Part shown: positions 25,306-33,063 of the stretch, piece by piece | How the letters are laid out: each line of letters starts with the position of its first letter | Position numbering within the stretch: the stretch's first letter is position 1 | Assembly: GCA_963715455.1 (NCBI GenBank) | Contig: OY970245.1 | Coordinates: 2,232,001-2,296,000, forward strand | Source of the DNA: VRUE01 sp963715455 | GTDB lineage: Bacteria; Actinomycetota; Thermoleophilia; Solirubrobacterales; 70-9 | Reading direction: 5' to 3' | DNA length: 64,000 nt | The notes under the pieces: model-generated | What the model was told of the DNA's origin: nothing | What the model saw: only the letters and a program-made list of their open reading frames with translations | The model's database searches: none | Position numbers and translations under genes: made by a program

Positions 25306-25711
25306 AATCACCATCTGGCGACATGGCAGAGGTGGCCCCTTCGCTGGTCCATACGCGCACGATGTCGCGCATCGAGAGCACGCCGACCAGCTCGGGCCCG
25401 TCGTAGACAACCAGGTGGCGGATGCCGCGCCTCGACATCTCGGCAGCGGCCCGCTCGAGGCTCCACTCGGGCGAGGCGGCAATCACGCTGTCGCTCATGT
25501 GGTCGGCGACCCGCTCGACGTCGGGGTCCTCACCCTTGCCAATCGAGACCAGAACGTCGCGCTCAGTGACGATGCACGGCACAGGTGTCTCGTCGTCGCT
25601 GACCAGGGCGGCACCGATCCCTTTCTCGGCCATCATCGCCGCCGCCTCACGCAGCGTGTGGCCCGGGCCGATGGTCAGGACCACCTTCGACATCCCTTCC
25701 CGTACCTGCAT
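25304..25711 (-). CDS. Two-CBS-domain protein
   Basis: The 135-residue product consists of two CBS motifs that usually bind adenine nucleotides. The first spans residues 8-58 (LTIGPGHTLREAAAMM, IVTERDVLVSIG) and the second 69-122 (VIAASPEWSLERAAAEMSRR, GVLSMRDIVRVW). No catalytic partner domain is fused. GGAGGAGG lies about 11 bases before the ATG at 25711. It diverges from the cytochrome c gene. It may be a stand-alone energy sensor; the target is not visible. Confidence 0.9.
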   Translation of the reverse strand: MQVREGMSKVVLTIGPGHTLREAAAMMAEKGIGAALVSDDETPVPCIVTERDVLVSIGKGEDPDVERVADHMSDSVIAASPEWSLERAAAEMSRRGIRHLVVYDGPELVGVLSMRDIVRVWTSEGATSAMSPDGD

Positions 25712-25835
25712 CTGGCAGCAAACCTCCTCCGGTCGCAACTTAGTGAGAATCGCCTCAAGCCTACCCGAGGTTCGTGCCTGCACAAACCGCTTTCGGGTGG
25801 GCGGGACATATAGACTCCGGCGCGCTTCGCGCCGT

Positions 25836-26537
25836 ATGTCCAAGCTCTCCAAGCCAACCCGCCTGCTGCTCGTCCTCGCCGCCCTGGCGGCGGTCGCGCT
25901 GCCCGCCTCAGGCTGCGGGACCAGCAGTGCTGATCCCGAACGGGGTCGCACCCTGTTCATCCAGAAATGCGGTGCCTGCCACGCGATGGCACAGGCGGGC
26001 ACGGCCGAGGGCGTTGGCCCCAACCTCGATCATGCTTTTGCGGCAGCCCGGGCGGCCGGCCAAACCGACGACACCGTCGAAGGCGTCGTCGAGGCCCAGG
26101 TTGGATATCCGCGGCCGATGACCAACAACCCCTCGGCCTCGATGCCCGCCGACCTGGTCACCGGCCAGGACCTGGAGGACGTCGCTGCCTACGTGGCGAT
26201 GTACGCGGGCGTGCCAGGCGCGGCGCCGCCCACGGTCCCCGGGGGCCCCGGGGCCCAGGTCTTCGCCAACAACGGCTGTGGTGGCTGCCACACGCTGGCC
26301 GCCGCCAAATCGGGTGGCGTGACCGGCCCCAACCTGGAAGAAGTCCTCGCTGGCCAGAGCGCGGCGATGATCGACGAGTCGATCGTCGATCCCAACAAAG
26401 TGATCGCCAAGGGTTATCCGCCCGGCCTGATGCCGCCTGACTACGCGCAGGAACTCACTCCGAAAGAACTCGAAGACCTGGTCCAATACCTGGTCGAATC
26501 GACGGGCGGCAAAGGCAGCGGCGGCAGCAAAGGCTGA
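25836..26537 (+). CDS. Diheme cytochrome c lipoprotein
   Basis: The 233-residue product is probably exported and lipid-anchored. A hydrophobic segment ends in LPASGC, so Cys27 would be acylated. Two class I heme c sites follow, CGACH (Cys45-His49) and CGGCH (Cys148-His152), with later methionines as likely axial ligands (SMPAD and LMPPDY). This could bring electrons to the A2-type oxidase. TAGACT lies 19 bases before the ATG, and a GGCGCG/CGCGCC hairpin sits between them. It precedes ctaA by 49 bases. Confidence 0.92.
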   Translation: MSKLSKPTRLLLVLAALAAVALPASGCGTSSADPERGRTLFIQKCGACHAMAQAGTAEGVGPNLDHAFAAARAAGQTDDTVEGVVEAQVGYPRPMTNNPSASMPADLVTGQDLEDVAAYVAMYAGVPGAAPPTVPGGPGAQVFANNGCGGCHTLAAAKSGGVTGPNLEEVLAGQSAAMIDESIVDPNKVIAKGYPPGLMPPDYAQELTPKELEDLVQYLVESTGGKGSGGSKG

Positions 26538-26546
26538 GCCCTCCGG

Positions 26547-26563
26547 CGACCGCCGGGCGGTCG
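26547..26563 (+). terminator. GC-rich hairpin after cytochrome c gene
   Basis: CGACCGC-CGG-GCGGTCG forms a seven-pair stem 9 bases after the cytochrome stop. There is no T tract, so termination is only possible, not shown. Confidence 0.35.
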
Positions 26564-26586
26564 TTGGCATCATCCGCTGAGGCAAC

Positions 26587-27561
26587 ATGCGCGAGCGCCT
26601 CCGCATCACCCCCGAGCTGTACGCCAAGGTCGCCCTGGTCGCCCTGGCGGCGCTCTCACTGATCGTGCTCACCGGCGCCGCGGTGCGCCTCACGGGCTCC
26701 GGCCTCGGCTGCCCGGATTGGCCCAAGTGCTATGGCAAAACTGTGCCGCCACTCGACACCCACGCGGTGATCGAGTACGGCAACCGGCTGCTCACCGGCT
26801 TCGTCGGCCTGGCGGTGATCGCCGCCAGCGTGCTGGCCTGGTTCCGACAGCCGTTTCGCGGCCACCTGGCGCTGTTCGGGGCGCTCTTGCCCCTGGGCGT
26901 CGTTGGCCAAGCGATCCTCGGTGCCTTGGTGGTCAAGTACCACCTCGCCCCCGGCCTGGTGATGAGCCACTTCATCCTCTCGATGCTGCTGCTCGACGCG
27001 TCCTTTGCCCTCGCCTGGTGCGCCCGCTATGAGCCCTGGGAGCGACGGCGATCCAGCGACCGACTCGGCGTCTGGGCGGTACGCGCACTGGTCCCTCTCG
27101 GACAGCTGACGATCCTCGTCGGCACGATCGCCACCGCTTCGGGACCACACGCCGGCGCCCACGAAGGCGAGCTCGTGCACCGCTTCAACTTCGAGGGCGC
27201 CGGCACACTCGAGTGGGTCGTGCAGCGCCACTCGGCGATCGCTGCTGTCTTCGGCGTAGCCGCGATCGCGGTCTGGCTGCTCCTGCGGCGCCCGGGAGGC
27301 GATAGGAGGGCGCTTAAGCCCCTCTCAGCGGTGATCGGTCTGCTCGGCCTGCAGGGCCTCCTCGGCGGCGTCCAGTGGGCGTTGGAGCTCCCCCCCGAGC
27401 TCGTCTGGCTGCACGTTGCCCTAGCCACGCTCACCTGGCTAGCGATGCTCTGGACGGTGGCGACGGCGGGAAGGTTGGAGCGGCGGGGTGCAATAGCCGA
27501 GTCCGAGCATGGCCCTGCCGAGGTGGTGGATCCGACCACGCCAGCGCTGACTCAGAGCTGA
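26587..27561 (+). CDS. ctaA: Heme A synthase
   Basis: CtaA oxidises the C8 methyl of heme O to a formyl group, giving heme A. The 324-residue product has eight expected helices in two similar halves. LTGSGLGCPDWPKC carries the extracellular cysteine pair of the bacterial form. Conserved histidines for heme are in NRLLTG-flanked HAVIEYGNR, in VMSHFILS, in LVHRFNF and in WLHVALA. A Cys pair in the second half is not obvious. It follows the cytochrome c gene and completes, with ctaB, the heme A route needed by ctaD. Confidence 0.93.
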   Translation: MRERLRITPELYAKVALVALAALSLIVLTGAAVRLTGSGLGCPDWPKCYGKTVPPLDTHAVIEYGNRLLTGFVGLAVIAASVLAWFRQPFRGHLALFGALLPLGVVGQAILGALVVKYHLAPGLVMSHFILSMLLLDASFALAWCARYEPWERRRSSDRLGVWAVRALVPLGQLTILVGTIATASGPHAGAHEGELVHRFNFEGAGTLEWVVQRHSAIAAVFGVAAIAVWLLLRRPGGDRRALKPLSAVIGLLGLQGLLGGVQWALELPPELVWLHVALATLTWLAMLWTVATAGRLERRGAIAESEHGPAEVVDPTTPALTQS

Positions 27562-27998
27562 GTCAGGATCAGGCCGACCTGCGCCGCGGTGAGGCCGACT
27601 ACCGCCACGACGAGCATCATCGCGAACTGGGCCAGCGTCTTGTGCAGCCCGGCGATCGACGTGGCGGTCGACCCACTCAGATCGGCGATCGCCTTGTTCG
27701 TCGACCCACTCAGATCGGCAATTGCCTCGTTCGTCGACCGGCTCAGATCGGCGATCGATCTGTTCGTCAATGTGCTCAGATCGGCAATCGACTGGGCCGT
27801 TGACCTGCCCAGATCGGCGATCGATCTGTTCGTATCGGCAAGCGATTTGTTCAGATCGACGATCGACTGCTGAATTCCGTCGAGCCGCGTCTCGATGCGC
27901 TCGAGTCGTCCTTCGACACGGTCGAACCGCGTATCGACCTCATTGCGGAAGTCATCGAGCCGGTCGTCTGTCCAGCGCCTCTCCATCAGAGCCTCCAT
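27552..27998 (-). CDS. Hendecad-repeat coiled-coil membrane protein
   Basis: The 148-residue product starts with a charged helix (residues 10-44, heptad-like VDTRFDRVEGRLERIETRLD). It then has six copies of an 11-residue repeat, residues 59-118, of the form SIADLSxSTNx with Ile at 60, 71, 82, 93, 104 and 115. It ends in one hydrophobic helix (121-147). Eleven-residue periodicity favours a right-handed or straight coiled coil. It overlaps the convergent ctaA end by 10 bases. No function is recognised; it could be an oligomeric membrane tether. Confidence 0.75.
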   Translation of the reverse strand: MEALMERRWTDDRLDDFRNEVDTRFDRVEGRLERIETRLDGIQQSIVDLNKSLADTNRSIADLGRSTAQSIADLSTLTNRSIADLSRSTNEAIADLSGSTNKAIADLSGSTATSIAGLHKTLAQFAMMLVVAVVGLTAAQVGLILTQL

Positions 27999-28067
27999 GG
28001 TGACAGACCCTTGCAGACAGAACGTCGCACGTGGCGCGCTGAAACGCGCGGAACCGCGACGGAATGA

Positions 28068-28721
28068 TCAGTGCACGGTGTGGCTGGCCGCGGAGAGATC
28101 GACGACCACATGCGTGATCGGCAGATCGATCTGCTCACGCGCCCGATCGACGACGCCGTGCTCAAGCCAGCGCGAGCGCTCCGGCGGGTGGGTCGAGATG
28201 ACGATCTCATCGGCGGGAAAGACGCGTAGGGCGTCCTCAATCGCGACGTTTGGATCCGAGTCGCCGATCTCCCCCTTCGCCTTCAGACCCAGCTCCTCGA
28301 TCGCCATCAGCGAGAGCTCCATGCGCTGCCGGGCCAACTCGATCGCCTCGTCGACGTCAGAGGCCCAGTGGGAGGCGCGCGAGGCCGCCAGCGCCGGGGT
28401 GACGACCATGACCTGACAGTCCCGGCCTCGGCACCGGTCCCCAATCTCCCTCAGCAGCTCACCGCCACCGACCGTCTCGTTGGCGACGACAAGCACGCGG
28501 TGCTTGTTATCTCCGCCGCGCGTCACCTCGACGCTGCGTGGCAGAGACCCGCGCGCCGCCCGGTAGGCGAAGCCGGCGCCGAAGCCGATCAGCGCCGCCG
28601 CCCAAACCGCGCCGATCGCGGGTCGCGTCAACAACGCCAGCGCAATCACCGAGACCGCCCCGGCGCCGATGACCACGACCCACTTGAATGCGTCAGCCTC
28701 CGATCGCAGCGGGTTGTGCAT
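28068..28721 (-). CDS. Membrane-anchored universal-stress-like protein
   Basis: The 217-residue product has two N-terminal helices (about residues 14-34 and 38-52), then a UspA-like domain (HRVLVVANETVGGGELLREI, VMVVTPAL, DEIVISTHPPERSRWLEHG). The late SRWLEHGVVDRA is shared with the Usp gene at 29461, so the two are related. ATP-binding glycines typical of ATP-binding Usp proteins are not clear. It lies downstream of ctaE on the same strand, separated by the R1 repeat. Confidence 0.8.
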   Translation of the reverse strand: MHNPLRSEADAFKWVVVIGAGAVSVIALALLTRPAIGAVWAAALIGFGAGFAYRAARGSLPRSVEVTRGGDNKHRVLVVANETVGGGELLREIGDRCRGRDCQVMVVTPALAASRASHWASDVDEAIELARQRMELSLMAIEELGLKAKGEIGDSDPNVAIEDALRVFPADEIVISTHPPERSRWLEHGVVDRAREQIDLPITHVVVDLSAASHTVH

Positions 28722-28737
28722 ATCCCAAATTTTTACC

Positions 28738-28841
28738 CTGAGCCGGCGAAAATCAAGCCTGGCAAGGACGCAGGGAGCGAAGCGTGCTCTGCACGTGAGC
28801 GACCGAGGACGCAGTCAGGCGCCGATTTGCAGCCGGCTCAG
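28738..28841. repeat. Structured repeat family R1, copy 2
   Basis: Outer arms CTGAGCCGGC (28738-28747) and GCCGGCTCAG (28832-28841) are perfect and contain the ctaE stop. Inside lie AAGCCTGGC with GTCAGGCGCC, AGGACGCAGGGAG with GAGGACGCA, and a tip stem GCGTGC/GCACGT flanked by GA. The core equals the copy at 6846-6965; the outer and tip stems differ but still pair. Confidence 0.65.
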
Positions 28842-29461
28842 AGGATGTAAACCGTCGTATACACGACTATCCACATGACGTCGACAAAGTGCCAGTAGAT
28901 GCCTGGCACCTCGACGCCAAGGTGGTCCTCTGCCTTGGGGCCAAAGTGGCCACGGAAAGCGCGGATCGTGGCGAAGCTGAGCAGCAAGAGGCCGACGAAG
29001 ACGTGGGCGCCGTGCAGGCCGGTGAGGCTGTAGAAGATCGAGCCGAAGCCGAGGTCGCGGGCGCTGAAGCCGAGGTGCACGTACTCGTTGACCTGGATGA
29101 AGAGGAAAGTGGCGCCGAGCAGCCAGGTCAGCACCAGGCCCAGCTTGAGGCCATTGCGATTGCCGCGGCGGATCGACTCGAGGGCGTAGTGGATCGTGAA
29201 GCTGGAGGAGACGAGGATCGCCGTGTTGATCCCGGCGACCAGTTTCGGCAGCTCGTACGGTTCCGGCGGCCAGACCGGCGGGTCGACGACGACACGCAGG
29301 AAGAAGTAGGCGGCAAAGAAGGCGCCGAAGAGCATGATCTCGGAGACGATGAAGAGCAGGATGCCCAGCGTCTGGCGGTCGATCCGCGAGCTGGCGTGAG
29401 CCTCCGGTGGGCCGTGGTGCTCCTCGTGGGCGTGCCCGAGGGTGACGGTTGCGCTCTCCAT
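28838..29461 (-). CDS. ctaE: Cytochrome c oxidase subunit III
   Basis: The 207-residue product has five membrane helices and the subunit III features LGILLFIVSEIMLFGAFFA, GLHGAHVFVGLLLL and PGIYWHFVDVMWIVVYTTVYIL. The Glu in SEIMLFG and the His in WHFVD are conserved. It begins with a His-rich N-terminus. It is the last gene of the ctaC-ctaD-usp-ctaE run; its ATG overlaps the stop of the usp gene (TGATG). The stop lies in the arm of repeat R1. Confidence 0.95.
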   Translation of the reverse strand: MESATVTLGHAHEEHHGPPEAHASSRIDRQTLGILLFIVSEIMLFGAFFAAYFFLRVVVDPPVWPPEPYELPKLVAGINTAILVSSSFTIHYALESIRRGNRNGLKLGLVLTWLLGATFLFIQVNEYVHLGFSARDLGFGSIFYSLTGLHGAHVFVGLLLLSFATIRAFRGHFGPKAEDHLGVEVPGIYWHFVDVMWIVVYTTVYIL

Positions 29462-30336
29462 CAGACCTCCCCTCCCTCGGCGACAGCGGCTGCGACGACC
29501 GCTGCCGGACGGCCGACCTCGAGATGCTCGACCGGCTTCTCGGTGATCTCGCGAACCTTGCCGATCAGGTCGTCCTCAAGCCAGCGCGAGCTCTCCCCGG
29601 CGAAGGTCGAGATCAGCACCTCGTCGATGCTGTAGTGCTCGATCGCGTTCTTCACCGCGTGGAAGGGATCGGGGCTCATCGGCTGACCGGTGGCGTCGAT
29701 GTCTGCCTTGTAGAGCTCGGCCAGGGTGGAGGCGAGGTCGCGGACGATTTGCGGCTCGGTGACGTCCTCAGCCCGCGGGCAGACGATCGTGTAGCGGTGC
29801 GGGTGACCGGCGGCGCGCTCCTTTAGCCGGCTAACCAGGTCGGGCGCGGCCACCGTCTGGGTGGCGACGACAAGCGTGTGACTCTTCTCCCAGCTGACCG
29901 AGTCGTCGGTGATCCGCACCGGGATGTGGGTGATCTCGATCTCGGGCTCGAAGCGGCTCCTGGCCCACTCGACCAGGTCCTTGCGAGCAAGGCCAAAGCG
30001 CGTCCCGGCGGCACAAGAGAGCAGCACCTCGCCCGGTTCGTGGGCACGGACCGCATCGTCGAGCGCCAGCGAGGGCTCGTGATCCATCACCTCGCCGACC
30101 GAGCCGATGCCGTACTCGGAGAGGATCGACATCGTCACCTCGACCCGGGCCCGGGCTGCGTCGCGCAGCTCACCGCTGTCGATCAACTGGCCGACCGCGG
30201 GCTGGTTCTGGGGAGCCGCGACCGCGACGAAAGGAACCTCGCCGGCGCGCTCTTGCACCGCCTGCAGCAGCTTGCGTCCACCCGCCACCTCGTTGAGGAA
30301 GACGAGCAGGGGCTTGGTCTCAGCAGCCTCTGTCAT
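29461..30336 (-). CDS. Tandem universal-stress-like protein inside the oxidase operon
   Basis: The 291-residue soluble product contains two UspA-like halves, the first from about residue 8 (PLLVFLNEVAGGRKLLQAVQ) to 140 and the second from about 150 (HTLVVATQTVAAPDLVSRLK). The SSRWLEDDLIGKV segment near the end matches the Usp at 28068. It overlaps ctaD by 4 bases upstream and ctaE by 3 downstream, so it is translationally coupled to the oxidase. A role in oxidase regulation or assembly is suggested only by this position. Confidence 0.82.
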   Translation of the reverse strand: MTEAAETKPLLVFLNEVAGGRKLLQAVQERAGEVPFVAVAAPQNQPAVGQLIDSGELRDAARARVEVTMSILSEYGIGSVGEVMDHEPSLALDDAVRAHEPGEVLLSCAAGTRFGLARKDLVEWARSRFEPEIEITHIPVRITDDSVSWEKSHTLVVATQTVAAPDLVSRLKERAAGHPHRYTIVCPRAEDVTEPQIVRDLASTLAELYKADIDATGQPMSPDPFHAVKNAIEHYSIDEVLISTFAGESSRWLEDDLIGKVREITEKPVEHLEVGRPAAVVAAAVAEGGEV

Positions 30337-32240
30337 GTCGAGCCCACCGTCGCCGGCTTAGTCTCGGTTGGCGCCTCGACCCCTTCGCCGGCCATGATCG
30401 CGTGGCGCGCGCCAGGCACGCCGAACTCATAGGGGCCACCGACGACACGCGGGATCTCGTCGAAGTTGAAGACCGGCGGCGGCGAAGAGACCTGCCACTC
30501 GATCGTCTTGGCCCGCCACGGGTTGGCCTCGGCCTTCGGCCCGTAGCGCCAGCTGACGACCATGTTGTAAAGGAAGACGAGCTGGCAGGCACCGAGCACA
30601 AAGGCGCCGAAACTGATCAGCAGGTTCCACTCGCCGAACTGGGTGGCGTAGTCGGCGACGCGACGGGGCATGCCGTCCATCCCCACCCAGTGCATCGGGA
30701 TGAAGGTCAGCCAGGTGCCGAAGAGTGTGCCCCAGAAGTGGACGCGGCCGAGTTTCTCGTCGTACATGCGCCCGGTCATCTTCGGGAACCAGTGATAGAC
30801 GCCGGCGAAGATCGTGAAGACCGAGCCGCCGAAGAGCACGAAGTGGATGTGGGCGACGATGAAGTAGGTGTCGGAGACGTGGATGTCGAGCGGCACCATG
30901 CCCAGCATGACGCCACTGATGCCGCCGATCGTGAAGGTGACGATGAAAGCGAGCGCGAAGAGCATCGCTGTTGAGTAGGTGTGGATCTTGCCGAAGTAGA
31001 GCGTCCCCAGCCAGGAGAAGATCTTGATCCCGGTGGGCACCGCGATGAGCAGCGTGGTGATCATCATCGGCACTCGCAGCCAGCTGAACATGCCGGCGAC
31101 AAACATATGGTGCGCCCAGACCGAGTAGCTGAGCACGACGATGCCGATCAGCGCTAGAGCCATCAAGCGGTAGCCGAAGATCGGCTTGCGGGCGTGGGTC
31201 GAGATGACCTCGCTGATGATCCCGAAGCCGGGCAACATCATGATGTAGACGGCAGGGTGCGAGTAGAACCAGAAGATGTGCTGGTAGCTGACTACGTCGC
31301 CGCCGCCGAGTGGCTCGAAGAACTGCGTGCCGAGGGCGCGATCGAAGAGCACCATGAACTGCACGCCGGCGATGAAGGGTGTCGCGGCGACGACCAGCAG
31401 TGAGGTCGAGAGGTTGGCCCAAACGAGCAGTGGCATGCGCCAGAAGGTCATTCCGGGCGCACGCATAGTGATGATCGTCACGAGGAAGTTCAGAGCTGTC
31501 GCTATCGAGGAGGCGCCGGCGAACTGCACGCCGAGGTTGAAGAACGACTGCCCCAGCGGCGCCCCGGTGGAGAGGGGCGCGTAGCCGGTCCAGCCGGTGT
31601 CAAAGGCGCCTCCGGGGGCGAGGAAGCTGCCGACGAAGAGGATTCCGGCGATCGGCAGCATCCAGAAGCTAAGCGCATTGAGGCGCGGGAAGGCCATGTC
31701 CGGGGCGCCGATCATCAGCGGCAGCACGTAGTTGGCAAGCCCGGCGAAGACGGGGATGACGAAGACGAAGATCATCAGCACCGCGTGCGTCGAGAAGAGG
31801 CTGTTGTAGGTCGCCGCGTCGACGATCTGCGTGCCCGGCTGAGCCAGCTCGGCACGGATCAGCATCGCCATCAGCCCGCCGATGAAGAAGAAGAAGAAGG
31901 TGGTGACGACGTACTGGATGCCGATCACCTTGTGATCGGTGTTGAAGCGGAAATAGTCCTTCCAGCTCTTGGCGCCGTGCTGCGAATGGCTCTCGGGGAT
32001 CGTCGGTGCGCCCACGGCCCAGCGCAGCCAGTAGTCGAAGCAGCCGAAGCCGAGTAGGAAGCCGAGCGGGCCGGTGATCAGCGGCACGACCACATGCGGG
32101 TAGCCGGTCTGCTCGGTCTGGTAGATCGGCAGGCCGGAGATCTCGCGCAGGACGATTACGAGGAAGAAGCCGAAGGCGGCGCCGAGTACGGCACCGAGCG
32201 CCCCCCGAATCCAACCTGGCTGCTTGATCGCGGCGACCAT
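30333..32240 (-). CDS. ctaD: Cytochrome c oxidase subunit I, type A2
   Basis: This is the catalytic subunit that reduces oxygen to water and pumps protons. In the 635-residue product all ligands are present. The low-spin heme has His152 and His466, CuB has His328, His377 and His378, and the high-spin heme has His464. Tyr332 can form the His-Tyr cross-link and Lys406 marks the K channel. WFYSHPAVY replaces the usual GHPEVY, which is the mark of A2-type oxidases. About 100 residues precede the normal start and carry two extra helices (16-36 and 50-72). It follows ctaC by 16 bases. Confidence 0.97.
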   Translation of the reverse strand: MVAAIKQPGWIRGALGAVLGAAFGFFLVIVLREISGLPIYQTEQTGYPHVVVPLITGPLGFLLGFGCFDYWLRWAVGAPTIPESHSQHGAKSWKDYFRFNTDHKVIGIQYVVTTFFFFFIGGLMAMLIRAELAQPGTQIVDAATYNSLFSTHAVLMIFVFVIPVFAGLANYVLPLMIGAPDMAFPRLNALSFWMLPIAGILFVGSFLAPGGAFDTGWTGYAPLSTGAPLGQSFFNLGVQFAGASSIATALNFLVTIITMRAPGMTFWRMPLLVWANLSTSLLVVAATPFIAGVQFMVLFDRALGTQFFEPLGGGDVVSYQHIFWFYSHPAVYIMMLPGFGIISEVISTHARKPIFGYRLMALALIGIVVLSYSVWAHHMFVAGMFSWLRVPMMITTLLIAVPTGIKIFSWLGTLYFGKIHTYSTAMLFALAFIVTFTIGGISGVMLGMVPLDIHVSDTYFIVAHIHFVLFGGSVFTIFAGVYHWFPKMTGRMYDEKLGRVHFWGTLFGTWLTFIPMHWVGMDGMPRRVADYATQFGEWNLLISFGAFVLGACQLVFLYNMVVSWRYGPKAEANPWRAKTIEWQVSSPPPVFNFDEIPRVVGGPYEFGVPGARHAIMAGEGVEAPTETKPATVGST

Positions 32241-32256
32241 CAGAAGAGTCTCCTCA

Positions 32257-33048
32257 TTATGCCCCGCCGGCCCCCAGGCCTATCGGGTCGGTTTCGGTGT
32301 CCTGTTTGATCGTTTCCAGGTAGGGATCGGGCACGGTCTCTTTGAGACTGGCGACCCATTCGCGGAATTTGGCCGGCGGCTCGACGACGACCTCGGCCCG
32401 CATCGTCGTGTGGCCAAAACCGCAGAGCTCGGTGCAGACCAGCTGGTAGGTGCCCGGCTTGTCGGGTGTGACGATCGCTGTGGTCGTGATCCCAGGCACG
32501 TTGTCCTTCTTGATCCGCCACTCAGGCACCCAGAAGGAGTGGATCACGTCGAGGGCGTGCATCTTGAAGTGGACCTGGCGATTCAGCGGCACGTGCAGCT
32601 CGCCCTCCGAGTAGGCGTTTTCCTTGCCCGGGTAGCCGAAGCTCCAGGCGAACTGCTGCGAGAAGACGTCGACCGTGATCGGGTCCTTGGCGGGATCTTC
32701 GATGTTGTTGAGGACCACCCAGCTGTAGCCGCCGCCGAAGAGCACGATGATCGTCGGAATCACGGTCCAGGCGATCTCGAGCCGCGTGTTGCCGTGGATC
32801 GGCTCGCCGTCGGATTCGTCGCCCGGCTTGGCTTTGAATTTCCACAGCGCGTAGCCGAGCATCACCATGACCAGCGAGAAGACGAAGGCCGAGAGGACGA
32901 TCATCACGCTGAGCAACTGGTCGATTTCCGGCGCCGCCGTGGAGGCGCCCTGGCCGTTCCAGTTGATCGGCAGCATGATCGCCGAGATCACGACTGTGCC
33001 CACGAGCGTGGCGGCGAACATCTTCGCTATCGGGAGACGACCGATCAT
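32257..33048 (-). CDS. ctaC: Cytochrome c oxidase subunit II
   Basis: Subunit II takes electrons from cytochrome c through the dinuclear CuA centre. The 263-residue product has an uncleaved or lipid-free hydrophobic start, two helices (about 45-68 and 94-112), and a cupredoxin domain with His170, Cys205, Glu207, Cys209, His213 and Met216 in CTELCGFGHTTM. All CuA ligands are intact. It has no fused cytochrome c domain, so the separate diheme cytochrome may serve instead. It heads the minus-strand oxidase operon. Confidence 0.96.
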   Translation of the reverse strand: MIGRLPIAKMFAATLVGTVVISAIMLPINWNGQGASTAAPEIDQLLSVMIVLSAFVFSLVMVMLGYALWKFKAKPGDESDGEPIHGNTRLEIAWTVIPTIIVLFGGGYSWVVLNNIEDPAKDPITVDVFSQQFAWSFGYPGKENAYSEGELHVPLNRQVHFKMHALDVIHSFWVPEWRIKKDNVPGITTTAIVTPDKPGTYQLVCTELCGFGHTTMRAEVVVEPPAKFREWVASLKETVPDPYLETIKQDTETDPIGLGAGGA

Positions 33049-33063
33049 CGGCGGGGGCGCATT

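Noticed and set aside
27650..27870. Regular 33-bp repeats that could be read as a CRISPR-like array
   Set aside because: Repeats are contiguous, in frame and encode an 11-residue protein repeat. There are no spacers and no cas genes.
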